From Riptortus pedestris (Eukaryota; Arthropoda; Insecta; Hemiptera; Alydidae), in assembly GCA_019009955.1 (NCBI GenBank), contig CM032230.1, positions 18,961,501 through 19,025,500 of the forward strand: a DNA stretch of 64,000 nt. Reading direction: 5' to 3'. Positions 45,258 to 56,505 of this stretch are shown one piece after another (the stretch's first letter is position 1; each line of letters opens with the position of its first letter). The notes under the pieces were generated by a model that had not been told where the DNA came from, did no database searches, and was given only the letters and a program-made list of their open reading frames with translations. Made by a program: the position numbers and the translations under genes.

Positions 45258-46018
45258 CGTCACTCAGGGGTTGCGTGAAGTAGGAAGATATCCCTCGTGA
45301 AGCTTAACTATAGATACATACATACATACTTATGACTCAACACCACCGTGAATATTAGTGAATAAATACAAACGGAAATAAAAAATCTTTCAATCAATTT
45401 TAATAAATCCCAGCGGGAAAAGTCTGAAATGTAAACAAAGGAGTCTTCAAACCTCTCACATAAATGAAAAACAGTTGCTGAAATTTATCAGAATATAACA
45501 TATTAATTTTATTGACAATTATTTACTATATCTAGTACTGTAATTTATAATGTATCAGAATAATTTTTGTCTCAATCAATCAAATTTTAGAAGTCAAAAA
45601 CAAAAGAACGAGGTAAGGCGTAATCAGAATTATTTGCATGTATCTCGTGTAATGAAGGTATCATTAAAAACAACATTTGGTATTTAAGCTTCGTAAATTT
45701 GGTTAATTGTATAGAAGAGTTTGTGATATATAATATTCGAGATAGAGAATAAACAAATATAACACTATTTATAGTACATTTAATTTTCAATAAAATTGGC
45801 TCTATTTCTGCCGTATAGTAACGGAAATATTTTGAATTTTCGAAAATCTCCCCTCAAACGCCCCACCCCCTCCCACCAGGGTGAACCATTAACAAAAAAC
45901 ATCTTTCTTTTTACATAAAACGATTATATATCCAGTTTGGTGACTATCTCACCAAATTTGCGACCACTAGAGCGTTAACAGAGACACATAAATATATATG
46001 TGCGTGTGCGCGTGTATC

Positions 46019-46108
<90 letters not shown>

Positions 46109-46207
46109 ATTTTAAACGGATCTCATTTTCGTCATCTCCGGGGTAGAATCGATGGACATTTGAAGACATTATTCGAAAATCGCTTCGTGAAGGGAAATCT
46201 GCTAATA
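45258..46207 (-). mobile_element. A-family, full length, minus strand
   Basis: About 950 bp. 3' end at 45259-45300 (CACTCAGGGGTTGCGTGAAG). Body with AATCCCAGCGGGAAAAG, ACTGTAATTTATAATG, the CCCCACCCCCTCCC run near 45861, and CTAGAGCGTTAACAGAG at 45967. The microsatellite position holds a compound (TG)n(TA)n(CA)n (46021-46108). 5' block with TTTTCGTCATCTCCGGGGT and the tip GGGAAATCTGCTA ending at about 46205. Confidence 0.8.
46021..46108. repeat. Compound microsatellite (TG)n(TA)n(CA)n
   Basis: Occupies the AT-tract position of the A-family copy 45258-46207. Its symmetric TG-TA-CA layout makes it a large palindrome. ORFs reading through it are artefacts. Confidence 0.9.
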
Positions 46208-46835
46208 CTAATAGAGTTGTTCTTCTTTGTCGTGTAGTTAAGGGAATTTTCTTTTTTAAGTTCATATTACATATGTCTAAGGTGGAAGCTATGTTTAGCA
46301 TATTTCTTTGATTTAATTTCTGTTTTCCTGTATTAATATTTAATTATGTTTTCCATCCATTTTTGATTTCGTACTAATTTGTGGAGGAAGCATTATACAG
46401 TCAACATAACAAGATAATACCATCACTTTAAACTAATCGAATCCATAAATTAATTATAATTAAGTGTCAGCTTATTATGTCCATTGTGGTGTTATAATTA
46501 GTTCTCTATTGAAATTATCCGTTAAATTATGTATGAATTCCTATCATCTCGGGAGTTATCTACATAATTATCATTCGGTATCGATAACAGACGAGTTTAA
46601 CTTTCACAAGCATTCTGTTCCCCTTATTAAATCAATTTTTTCTAGTACAAATGCAGTTTTTTCCCCCTCAACCTTTACTTTGTGAGAGGGTAAAATTCTA
46701 CGTTTCTAGAAGCATATGCACTTCTACTACATTTGTCTCTAGACGAACTTTTCTTTCATTTTAGTAGATTACCCTTATTGAGAATTTACTGAAGATTCGA
46801 TTTTCTCCATAATGTCCTTTTTATATATACACATG
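46208..46835. other. Unassigned spacer
   Basis: No gene or repeat recognised; it could be LINE 3' UTR debris. Confidence 0.35.
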
Positions 46836-47056
46836 TCTTTTAACTTTCCGGCAGTCGCAATTTTTGGTTAATCATTATCAAACTCGATACATTAGCGTTT
46901 CATATTAAACCCAAAATCAAGTTTTTGTCAAGAAAAATCAAGTCAGACAAGAAGGAGGGGAAGACTATCAAAAATTCGTAACTCCATTACCATGAGTCAT
47001 ATCTAGAGGTCTACTGAATATAATCAGTCCTGTGGCAGATTTAGTTATATATATCT

Positions 47057-47096
<40 letters not shown>
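46836..47096 (+). mobile_element. A-family body start, degraded, plus AT tract
   Basis: CGGCAGTCGCAATTTTTGG, ATCATTATCAAACTCGATAC and a diverged continuation, then (AT)n at 47060-47096. Confidence 0.5.
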
Positions 47097-47100
<4 letters not shown>

Positions 47101-47109
47101 GAGTAACTA

Positions 47110-47716
47110 CACTCAACCGCAAAAAAAAACCGGACACTTAGATTTAATCTTATAATTTTGTTAAATACTTAATATATATGTATATTAATCTTTTTAATAA
47201 AATAATAATCTATAGGTTATTTAAACAAAATCTGCCAAAAGTGAATAATTTTTATTGATTATTTACACCAAAAATACAAAATTAAAAAGAAGAAAAAGAT
47301 AAATTAACACATTAAAAAAAAAAAATTATTCTTCATTTTTATTACAGTGTATGGTAGACTTCGCTACCCCAAGCGTTTCGGCAATGTAACGTAAGCTCCG
47401 GCCTTCCATCTAAGTTTGAAAGACCCATTATTCTGGACCGAAATAAAAATAGAACATTAATTAAAGAAAATGCTTGGTTAATAATTAAAGATGTTTAAAT
47501 GTGCGAAAAACTACTTACAGTTTAGAATAGATCAACTTCACGACAAATAAATCTAATCTGAGTTTTATCTAATTGTTTACTATTCCTGAAGGGATTAGTT
47601 CAATGGACTTAGACTCTAAATTCTCTGTAATAACTAGAATACCCACATAAAGAAAATTGCTGAAAATTAGCTTTTAATACGACAAAAATGAAGTGTCCGG
47701 TTTTTTTTGCGGTTGA

Positions 47717-47719
<3 letters not shown>
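47110..47719 (-). mobile_element. Tc1-type non-autonomous element, copy 2
   Basis: 610 bp with terminal repeats CACTCAACCGCAAAAAAA then ACCGGACACTT at both ends (about 28 bp), flanked by TA (47108-47109 and 47720-47721). The right end opens into an (AT)n tract (47720-47768). It is collinear with copy 1 at 21267 and keeps the same minus-strand HTH remnant near 47345-47410, here with a frame change. The better-preserved ends suggest it is younger. Confidence 0.88.
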
Positions 47720-47775
<56 letters not shown>

Positions 47776-48290
47776 CTCTCTATAACCAATATACAGAGAG
47801 GTTTTTGTCTGTGTACACGAGAGTTTTATAATATATAAACAGTCACCTGTATCAATTCATATTTTCTAAAACTTGAATATTTTAAATTTATTTCATTCAT
47901 TTTAGATCATCTTTTCTTTCATGTCATTTATGTATTTAATTATTTCTTGAAGTTAGGGTTTCTGTATTTTTTATTTCGACTCTTATGATTCGTTTTCTAG
48001 TTATTATGTTTTGTTACTAATTTTGAATTGTCTGTTGTACTATATTTTCCCTTATTTTTTTTTATATGTTGTGTTCTATTCCTTCTTTCTGTTTTATTTC
48101 TGTTCCTGTGTTTCATTTCTGTCTAAGAACATTTCAGTTGGTATGTCATTGACATAACGTGTGCTTGATACATAAAATTATATATATACATATAAAATTT
48201 TATGTATCAAGCACACGTTATGTACTAATTATTCGGGACGTGTGGCTAATAAACTCCCTTCCTGTAGGGTTACTTCAGGAAGGAAATAAA

Positions 48291-48338
<48 letters not shown>
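47720..48338. other. AT tract, possible LINE 3' UTR and a 28-bp hairpin
   Basis: (AT)n 47720-47768. A perfect inverted repeat lies at 48152-48179 / 48196-48223 (ACATAACGTGTGCTTGATAC outermost). It is followed by AATAAACTCCCTTCCTGTAGG and CAGGAAGGAAATAAA (48248-48288), resembling the LINE tail at 34955-34995. Confidence 0.5.
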
Positions 48339-48341
<3 letters not shown>

Positions 48342-48806
48342 CTGTTAAAACTTTAGCGGCCGCCATTTTTGTTTAATAGTTACCAAACTCGATATCTAAT
48401 CATTTTATGTGTCCTAAAGAAACATTTATAAAGGCTAACATCGGGCCAGAAAGGGTCAGTTTCAAAAATTCGAAATATCTCCTTAATTATGAGTCGGATC
48501 AAAATATTGTATAGAACCAATCTTTTTCAAAATTTAATGTTCTATAAATGTTGTTATGTACGTTTTTTTTTATTATCTTGATTATTAACCGAGATATTTG
48601 CATTTTTTAGTTTTCGGCCTTCAGTAAACCCCCATTCCTACTCATGTCACAAGAAGCTTTTATATTATGTAGCACATTATCAAATGCTTAAATGTCAAAA
48701 ATATTGTTCTCATTGAACTTAAACGTTCTGAGATGAACATAAATAAGTGACACACGTGGAAAATCTGCTTAGTTAAAGCAGCACCTTCGAGGCAGAGTAT
48801 TTTTTA
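48294..48806 (+). mobile_element. AT tract plus A-family body to 3' end
   Basis: (AT)n 48294-48337, TTTGTCTGTTAAAACTTTAGCGG, body, GTAAACCCCCATTCCTACTC, and a short 3' end AAAATCTGCTTAGTTAAAGC near 48759. Confidence 0.75.
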
Positions 48807-48906
48807 TCTGAAATATTATTCTTACTTTTTTTTACCTCTCTACATTAAACCCCCAATTCTGCTCTTGGTATTTTAACTATATTATCATATATATGAGATT
48901 ATATGG

Positions 48907-48913
<7 letters not shown>

Positions 48914-48969
<56 letters not shown>

Positions 48970-49018
48970 TTGTAATGGAAATCTTTTTAAGTTAAGCAGT
49001 TCCTACTTAACGGACTTC
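48914..49018 (+). mobile_element. AT tract plus A-family 3' tip
   Basis: (AT)n 48909-48966 followed by GGAAATCTTTTTAAGTTAAGC and AACGGACTTCCC: an extreme internal deletion leaving only the AT tract and terminus. Confidence 0.55.
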
Positions 49019-49019
49019 C

Positions 49020-49929
49020 CATAATGGAAATCAGCTATTGAGGTCGTACTCATATTGCGATTTTTGATATTTTCCACATATGTCCTGTGATCCTTCTTAG
49101 TATATATTTACCTTTTACCGCTCTAGCGGTCGCAATTTTTGATTGTTCGTTACCAAACTCCATATTTAAACGTTTTGTGTATAAAGAAAGATCAAATTCG
49201 TTGATGGCTACAATCGGAGGAGTGGGGGGAGGGGATTTTGAAAATTCGAAATATCTTCTTAGTTATACGTCGGATGGAAATATTGTGTGTAAACCAATCT
49301 TATTGCTAATGAAATGATGTATAAATATTGTTTCATACATATTTTCTGGATCTTGAATATTAACCGAGGCATTTGGATATTATAGTTTTTGGCTTTCAGT
49401 AACTCCTCATAATTCCAACGTTAAATACCTAATATTTTTTTCAATGAACTTGAAAACGTTGTTTTCATTGAACTCCTTCTAATGTCATATTTATGTTATA
49501 TCAGGAACCTCTTCATTCAACCTTAAATGTCAAATATTGTTTTCATTGAACATTTACTTAGTGTGATTTATTCAAATGCCTTCTGTTTATCCCTTAACCC
49601 CCGCCCGCCCTCCTTTTGTTCTTGGATTACAAAAATTCAAATCAATACATTTAATATGTTGTATTCTGTAATAGTTTTTCTTTCCGGGTGAAAAGAATAT
49701 TTGTATCTATCTATTCAGCTGTGAGGTTGGCTTACCTGTTTTTTTACAATTCAGACACTTTCTTTTGGTTGAGGTTATTAAAATTGACTGAATGACTCTC
49801 CTCATTACTGTTTGTATTTATTCATTTAATATTCACCTTGGGGTTAACAGTATGTAGATTAATCTGTTTTAAAACTTCAAGTGGAAAATCTGTATTGTTT
49901 ATGCAGCCCCTGCGTGAGGGATTTTTTTG
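49020..49929 (+). mobile_element. A-family, full length
   Basis: Starts directly at the previous tip: GGAAATCAGCTATTGAGGTC, block, a short AT stretch, TTTTACCGCTCTAGCGGTCGC at 49112, body with ACCCCCGCCCGCCC near 49597, TCTTTTGGTTGAGGTTATTAAAATTGAC near 49752, and 3' end AAAATCTGTATTGTTTATGC, CAGCCCCTGCGTGAGGGA. Confidence 0.8.
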
Positions 49930-50489
49930 TTTAGTAATAATAATAAAGTATGTTTATTTTCAAATTTGAAATAATAGTTAAATATACAATTAAGTTATCA
50001 TAATAATATCTTTCCTTATACTATATATAACATACATAAACATGTACTCGCAAGTCCGTCTGTTGAGTTAGGCCATTATTTAATAAATTATTATTCAGCA
50101 AGATTGATTATTACTATATAGATTTATAAACATAACATTAAAATAATATTACAACATTCTAAATAAAACAAAGGATCTTTTATAAGAATTCTATCTAACT
50201 AATTAACTAAAATAATTTATTAATATTTATTTACAAATAAAAGAAATATAAATAGAAAAACTTATCCATTATACTCAACTACCAGTAACTTCCTTTATCT
50301 GTGCCACACATAGATATTTATAATGGGCCTGCCTATCTTTGCAATTCAAAAACAAAATAAATCCAATTTGGCTAAATTTTGATGAACCAAGGAACTGTTT
50401 TCTAAATTCACTAAGCACGGGGCATACTGCTGTAAAATGATGAGTATTTTTGATTTTTTTTTTGTTTCGCTTTTAGTAAATTTAAATTA
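49930..50489. other. Unassigned spacer
   Basis: Very AT-rich; no gene recognised. Confidence 0.4.
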
Positions 50490-50705
50490 AATTATTTATT
50501 AATGTGTTGTGTAACTAAGGCTAATCTGGACGGTTCTCTACAGGTTACCACCTTTTTCTCGCCAGTGTGGGACTATGTATTTTACTTAATGAAGTTCGTC
50601 ACTAAAGAAATTTCTGTTGTCCAGGCGGGAATCGAACTTGCCACTCTAGGTTTACTGTGTGAGATTATGGTCGACGCTGTAACTTACATGGCTAACCTGA
50701 GAACT
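50490..50705 (-). mobile_element. tRNA-derived SINE, full length
   Basis: Tail ATTATTTATTAATG, body AGGCTAATCTGGACGG, CTCGCCAGTGTGGGACTA, box B reversed GCGGGAATCGAACTTGCC (50628-50645) and head ending GTAACTTACATGGCTAACCTGAG. Same family as 34696-34917. Confidence 0.8.
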
Positions 50706-51245
50706 GTTACTGGCTGTGGAAATGATATTCGCTGAAGGCAAGACTAAAACTGGCACGTTGTAGATGGATACGTGTCTAAGCGAGGGCATTAAGCGTTAAG
50801 AATAGAAACGGGACTGGAGCAGCTTTTGAAATTAGCCTTGTCTTGGCAACAAATATTATAAACATATGTAGACATTCAGTCTAATAAGTCTATGAGGTAT
50901 GACGAGGGGTGGGTGGAGTCGATTGGACCAGCTGTTGGCAGCTGATATATTGGCCAGCCAGTGGAGATATATAATGAGAAGGCTGCTACAGCTGTTACAG
51001 ACCGTCTCGAACAAGGCCTTACAGCCAACCTCTTGCCAACAGTCCCCATATAGCTCTTCACTATTATCAATGGGCCATCTTATTTGTATAAGTAGGGCTC
51101 GGTCCGCACTTTCACCCTCCTCCTGTCCAGTAATTTATTATCATAATTAGACGCGACCTGACGTCCAGAATGAATTAGGATGGAGCATTAGGACTGCGTA
51201 TCTTTGGGCGATAAACTTTGAATATATTACGTTCCGCCATGTGTT
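50706..51245. other. Unassigned, relatively GC-richer spacer
   Basis: Two overlapping 64- and 83-codon ORFs at 50876-51150 on opposite strands have no recognisable motif; neither is called. Confidence 0.4.
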
Positions 51246-51690
51246 AGGAGATTCCCCCTAAGGAAAATCAGTTACTGGGATCGTACTCATGACGCGATTT
51301 TCGAAACATTTACTCGAATGTCCATCGAAACGAGAGATGACAAAAACAGCCCGTCACGCAGGTGCTGCGTAAACTGAGCCGAGTTCCCACTCGAAGGTTT
51401 ACAATAGATAAATGTACTTGCAAGTAACACTACTATGAATGTTAAATGAGTAAATACAAACGGTAATGAGAATGCTTTCAGTCAATTTACAATACAAGTT
51501 ATATCTCTACAAAGGAAAGGGGCTGAATTGTAAACAAACAGGCTAACCAACCATGTAGCGCTGAATAGATAGATAGACCGGAAAAACCAACAATTAATGA
51601 AATATATCTGAATATAACATATTAATTTTATTGAAAAAATTTACTAAAGCTAGTGCTGTAATTTATAATGAATCAGAATATGTTAACATA
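51246..51690. mobile_element. Head-to-head A-family pieces
   Basis: Plus-strand 5' block (51246-51348: GGAGATTCCCCCTAAGG, GATCGTACTCATGACGCG, TGTCCATCGAAACGAGAGATG) joined to a minus-strand 3' region (51349-51690: CCCGTCACGCAGGTGCTGCG, CAAACGGTAATGAGAA, GTGCTGTAATTTATAATG). Confidence 0.7.
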
Positions 51691-51743
51691 AATGTATACT
51701 ACCGGACCCGCCAAACGTCCTGCATGTTATTTAAAGCGATTAG

Positions 51744-51905
51744 GATATTAAATTTAATAATATTATGTTTAAAACAAAAGCTACTTTATACTTTGTAATA
51801 TTACAAAAGTAAATATAACAAAAGTTACTCTAAATAACAAAAAAAAAAAAACAAACATGTACATATTTGCCAAAAAACCACCTTACCTGTTCCATCTCCC
51901 GGGCT
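51744..51905 (-). mobile_element. B-family internal fragment
   Basis: ACAAAAGTTACTCTAAATAAC near 51818, GTACATATTTGCCAAAAAACC and CCTGTTCCATCTCCC. It lies between an A-family body (left, minus) and an A-family 5' block (right, minus), the usual composite order. Confidence 0.55.
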
Positions 51906-52048
51906 GTGATATATATATATATATATTTATAATTTTGAAATGACCTCATTTTCGTTATCTCCCGGGTTGGATCGATGGACATTTGAAGAAACGTTTCGAA
52001 AATCGGGTTATGAGTATGACTTTAATAGCTGATTTCCCTGGAGGGAAC
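51906..52048 (-). mobile_element. A-family 5' block, minus strand
   Basis: Short (AT)n, CATTTTCGTTATCTCCCGGG, TCGATGGACATTTGAAG and the tip GATTTCCCTGGAGGGAA. Confidence 0.7.
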
Positions 52049-52677
52049 GTGACCAGAGAGGAACTGTGCAAGGAAAGAAAATTTGTGCAATTGCCTGATG
52101 TAAATCATAATGGATTGTTAAAATTATGGTAATTGAATTGATTCTTAAAGTTTTGTTAAAATGTAAGTTCATTATTGTCTAATGAGGAAATAGTGGTTGC
52201 TTGTTAAAATTCGTTTTTGTTTCTGAAACCATTATAAGTCTCTGTTATAAATGTTTTGCTATTGAAAGTGAGATCTCTATAAAGCTCATTAGCCATTATT
52301 AGCTTTTGACTGCAAAACGAAATGTATACATAACATGATGCGCCTGTACTCCAATTAAGTCCTCTTTGCAAAGGCATTCTGTAGGGCTAGTGTTTCTTAT
52401 TTTTGCTAATTATAATATTTTTTATTTTACATACTTACGTAGGAGAATTTTGTGAATGAAGCAATCAAATGGATTCCCTGCTAGTTTCGTATAATTTGAA
52501 TTTGGTGCCGGTTTTGTGATCTTGGATAGTCCTATAGACTTTTCGCGGCTGTGCCGGCACCTAAATATTTCATTCCATTGCAAGGGAAGCGTGTTCTGGT
52601 CTTCAGTGCTTAATTCTGTGATTTCGTTTGTATCGCATCTACCAGAAGGTAGGTAGGTCCCTTGATCCCCTATATTA
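52049..52677. other. Unassigned spacer
   Basis: No gene recognised. Confidence 0.4.
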
Positions 52678-53286
52678 GCATATATTCCTGAAGGAAAATC
52701 AGCTATTGAGGTTGTACTCATGTCACGATTTTCGAAAACAGTCTTCAAATGTCGATCGATCCTACCCAGGAGACGACGAAAATGAGGTCCGTTTAAAATT
52801 ATATATATATTTGTCTGTTTGTTTAAGCCCTAGCGGTCGCATTTTTTGTTTGATTGTTGCCAAACTCGATATTTAAACGTTTTATGTAAAAAGAAAGATC
52901 AAGTTCGTTAATGGCTAAGATCCATCCAGTCGTAGGGGGATTTTTGAAAATTAGAAATACGAGTATCTCCGTTATTATGCGCCGGATCGAAATATTGTAT
53001 AGAATCAATCCTATTGAAAATTAAATTTATTATAAATGTTTTTCTATACATTTATTCTGTATCTTGAATATTAACCGAGATATTTGCATTTGTATTGTAT
53101 GTGGGGTCGGCTATGTTCGGGACATTCCGCCGAGAGCTAGTGCGGCCGTTTCAGTAACTATTCGTCCCTCGTGAATAGGTTTAGAGATTCCTTACTAGTA
53201 CTGTTATTATTAAGCAGATTTCTTTATGTAAAACTTCACATGGGAAATCTGCTTAGTTTACGCAGCCTCTGCGTGACGGACTTTTA
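52678..53286 (+). mobile_element. A-family short subfamily, full length
   Basis: Collinear with 40047-40676: block (ATCGATCCTACCCAGGAGAC), AT stretch, GCCCTAGCGGTCGC, the CCGCCGAGAGCTAG and TTCGTCCCTCGTGAATAGG segments, GGGAAATCTGCTTAGTTTACGC and CTGCGTGACGGAC at 53270-53282. Confidence 0.85.
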
Positions 53287-53310
53287 ACTCACATGGCTAA
53301 CCTGAGCCCC
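53287..53310 (-). mobile_element. SINE head remnant
   Basis: ACTCACATGGCTAACCTGAGC, the reversed start of the tRNA-derived SINE, directly after an A-family end. Confidence 0.5.
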
Positions 53311-53374
53311 GGGTTTAGTTTTGAGATATTATTTGCTTTATATTTTAATATGTTTGTATTTCACATATTGTCGC

Positions 53375-53555
53375 TAAGGTTAGCCATGTGAGGTAAATCG
53401 TTGGCTTTATTTAATCCTCACGTGGTAATGGCGAGTTCGATTCCCGCCTGGGCAATAGAATCCTTAGTCCCGCCCTGGCTAGACATGAGGGCTAACATGT
53501 AGATAACCCGTCGCGTTTGGTCTTAGTGGACATAAATAACTAGCACAATAAATTA
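53375..53555 (+). mobile_element. tRNA-derived SINE
   Basis: GGTTAGCCATGTGAGGTAAA head, box B GAGTTCGATTC at 53424-53434, a body with an internal deletion, GTAGATAACCCGTCGC. Confidence 0.8.
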
Positions 53556-53562
53556 TTCTAGG

Positions 53563-53785
53563 GGCTTGAGGTTAGCCTTGTGAGTTAAAGCGTTGGTTCT
53601 AATCTCACATGGTAAAACCTAGAGTGGCGAGTTAGATTCCCGTTTGGGCAATAGGAACTCGTTTAGTGACAAACGATATGAATCGTTTGAATAAATTCGT
53701 AATGAATATTAAATAAAATATATAGCGTGATAACCTGTAGATATGCCGTCCTGAATTACTCATAGTTGCCAAAACGGAATATATA
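53563..53785 (+). mobile_element. tRNA-derived SINE, tandem to the previous
   Basis: GAGGTTAGCCTTGTGAGTTAAAGCG, box B variant GAGTTAGATTCCCG, CTGTAGATATGCCGTCC. The central third is replaced by unrelated AT-rich sequence. Confidence 0.75.
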
Positions 53786-54134
53786 ATTAATGATAAAATA
53801 ATTTTTCTTCTACTTAATATATTCATTTATTATTACTTTGCGATATGGTTTTAAAAACTTGAAAAATTGGCGTACCCCGAAGGGTGTGGTGAATTTTGAT
53901 TAAATCTTAACTTGATTCCAGCGTTAGTAGCCCATATTGAAATTATATTCCGGGAACGATCCAACGTATAGTAACGAAGATATTTCGAATTTTCAGATTG
54001 TTCATTCTTTTCATCTCACGAATTTTCTGGTCCATTCTTTAGGCTATCTAGCCTAGTAAATTTCTTAGTCAGGTTAATTACTGTTAAAAACTAAAGTTAA
54101 TTATGGTGGTTTGGTGCTGGGGATAGAGAGTTTA
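53786..54134. other. Unassigned, A-family echo
   Basis: A short reversed A-family body piece lies near 53948-53995 (GATCCAACGTATAGTAACG, ATATTTCGAATTTTC). Nothing else. Confidence 0.35.
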
Positions 54135-54138
54135 TTAA

Positions 54139-54329
54139 CCTTTGAACGACAAGGCTTTGACCCAGGACAAATTTGACAAGTAGGTGTCATACATGACACC
54201 TACCCGCCAAATGCATATTTTCTATTTTATTCTGCTTAGAATCACTCTTGTTGTATCAAAATAACATTTAGAAGAGTTAAGGAGAATATTGTGTGCCTGT
54301 GCTTGATAGTACCTTGTCACCAATAAGAG
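54139..54329. mobile_element. Candidate TTAA-flanked piggyBac-type MITE
   Basis: 191 bp between TTAA at 54135-54138 and 54330-54333. Inner ends share GACAAGG at similar distances. A perfect 11-bp stem (GTAGGTGTCAT / ATGACACCTAC) lies at 54181-54204. Confidence 0.45.
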
Positions 54330-54333
54330 TTAA

Positions 54334-54874
54334 AGTGAAATATTAAATAAAAATATGCAAAATAGTTATTTATTATACAAATCACGAAAGTAGATCATTT
54401 TACAACTCGAGTGAAACCTTTACCCACACGAGCAAAGCAAGTGTGGTAATTTCACGAGAGTTGTAAATTCTACTTTCTTGACGAGTGTAATATTAAATTT
54501 TTTCTGTAATCGTGTAATACATGATCACATCTAACCAGAATATGAACAAAACTAGGATGTTGTGAAGATTATGTTGTTGGTAGGTTATAAGCATGGTTGT
54601 GAAAGGTTATAAGCATAGTTATAAAACAACTAGTGATGATTGTGAAGTAGTGCAGTTATAAACAAGTGCAGGTTATAAACAAGGAAGGTAATTATTATTA
54701 TATTTAAATTTTAAAATATATTGATCATTTCCACCAATAATTCATTAACATTTCAATTTATTTTGTTAAAATAAATTCTTACAATGTTAAGAAACATTTA
54801 AAAGCATTTAATTTCCAACTTTAAATTATTTTTTTAATTTATACTTATTACTAATTAAGAAGGCAAGCGTCACT
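54334..54874. other. Unassigned spacer
   Basis: GGTTATAAGCATGGTTG-like short repeats near 54583-54690; no gene. Confidence 0.35.
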
Positions 54875-55204
54875 GTTCTTCAGATTACACAGTCCCATAA
54901 TTCACTCACGGTCACTGAAGTACACCGAAAAACGGCACTGCACTGTCTTAAACATGGCACTAAACTGTTACAGTCACGGCACAACACTGTTCTTCTTATA
55001 CAAACACTTTACCACACTGCACTAAGTCGTACTGTAGCACGGAACGCATATAAGAGCACGTGAGAAGATACTGACTATCTCGCGGCTGGCCGGTTCTTTT
55101 ATATAGGTCGTCGGCATACATCAAATGGGCTGGGCCCATCGACGACTGGAGTGGAAGGGTGTAGTAGGAGCTCGACCCTCTGTCGATTCTTTGATCTACC
55201 TGGC
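54875..55204 (-). mobile_element. Solo LTR fragment, minus strand
   Basis: GCGTCACTGTTCTTCAGATTAC, CACTCACGGTCACTGAAGT, GGCACTGCACTGTC, and the TATA-like TTTATATAGG at 55098. The distal 3' end is missing. It closely resembles the LTR at 59263. Confidence 0.75.
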
Positions 55205-55282
55205 ACTTTCCAGATTGATTGACATTTGAGGAATATTTTCGAAATTCATGAGTATTCTCTTGAGGCAAGTCTGATAAAAAGT
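55205..55282 (-). mobile_element. A-family 5' block remnant
   Basis: GATTGATTGACATTTGAGG, TTTCGAAATTCATGAG and a diverged tip CTCTTGAGGCAAGTCTG. Confidence 0.55.
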
Positions 55283-55897
55283 AAGTATACCTCGCGCTTA
55301 ATGCTTGAATACCGAGAAACTGAGTTGTCCGATCTTTTTCACGGACATCTCGTATTTATTCATAAATAAGTTTAATGGAACAAATCAATTATTTAGGGAC
55401 TTTCGCCATTAGGATTATTATGTTGCCCATTAACATTGCTCTTTAGCTCGTATAGGTTAGGAATATTGCTAATTAGTATAATTATTGTTTTGTATAGATG
55501 TTACTTTATGAGATGCATTTGATCTTTGAGACGATCTAATCAATGAATGCTAAATAAATGGATAACGAGCCTTAAGGGTCACTTCTTACGAGGGACAACT
55601 TGTTTTAGGGTTTTTTATTTATTTTATTTTAATAAAGTAAATGTTATAAAAAGATTATTTAAAAGTAGGTCGCTCCTATGACAAAATTACACAACAGTTC
55701 ATTCAGATCTTCCATAATAATAAATGATGGTCAAATAAGGTCATTTTGAATTGTAAAATTTCATATATTTGTGAAACATTATTTCATTGAAAAGGGAGGT
55801 AGAATTGTAAAGAAATCGAAACATATTCCAGTTTATGAATTGGATCCAAAACGCGATTGCGAATTCTTATTATGGGCCCCATTTGGAAAATGCCTTT
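55283..55897. other. Unassigned spacer
   Basis: No gene or repeat recognised. Confidence 0.4.
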
Positions 55898-55970
55898 TAA
55901 TGATGACACTTGCCATGAAACTATAGAGAACATATTAATTCTCCATAGTTTCATGGCAAGTCTCATCATT
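55898..55970. repeat. Long hairpin
   Basis: Arms of about 32 bp (55898-55930 and 55939-55970) with two mismatches and an 8-nt loop; shared core ACTTGCCATGAAACTAT. No ORF; a small palindromic element or a replication or transposition footprint. Confidence 0.8.
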
Positions 55971-55995
55971 ATAAGACCCCCCCCCCCCCCGCTAA

Positions 55996-56477
55996 CATAC
56001 TGCTCTTAATGTTTCGTTGCTTACATACCACCTCTTCAGGGGCCATCCATTTTCCAAAAATGTTAAAAATAATTGTAAAAAATAATAATATTAGTTTAAC
56101 AAAACACTGTGATAATTCTTTGCTAATCGATAAAAGCATTTTATCTTAGAATATTCCATTTTAAATTGTGTCTCGTATTAATCGAGTTAAAGTTAGACGT
56201 GAAAATAGTCTATCTGTTGTCAACTAGTATAACCTACTTTGGGGACCTCAGTATCAACGACCTCCCCAGTGAGGAGTGACTACGAACGTAAGAGGAACCG
56301 AGCACTTCAGAAATGTAAGTAGCAATCTGTAATTAGATTTAACAAATATATAAGTAGGCAACTCATGAATACTGTTATCTAGTAAAAAATAATTATAGGT
56401 ATTTGTTAAATTAATGTTATAACTTTATATAAATATAAGCTGAAGAGGTGGTATATAGTAACATTTAGGGCAGTATG
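55996..56477. mobile_element. Unclassified 482-bp inverted-repeat element
   Basis: Ends CATACTGC...CTTACATACCACCTCTTCAG (55996-56039) and the inverse CTGAAGAGGTGGTAT...GCAGTATG (56440-56477), with several base changes and indels between. The interior has no ORF. I could not identify the family or a clear target duplication. Confidence 0.6.
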
Positions 56478-56505
56478 AATAAAGTTTTCTCGGAAAAAGA
56501 TGGGT

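Noticed and set aside
44963..45283. A 106-codon plus-strand ORF with a methionine start
   Set aside because: No motif recognised; it runs across a probable piggyBac end and into an A-family 3' end, so it is unlikely to be one gene.
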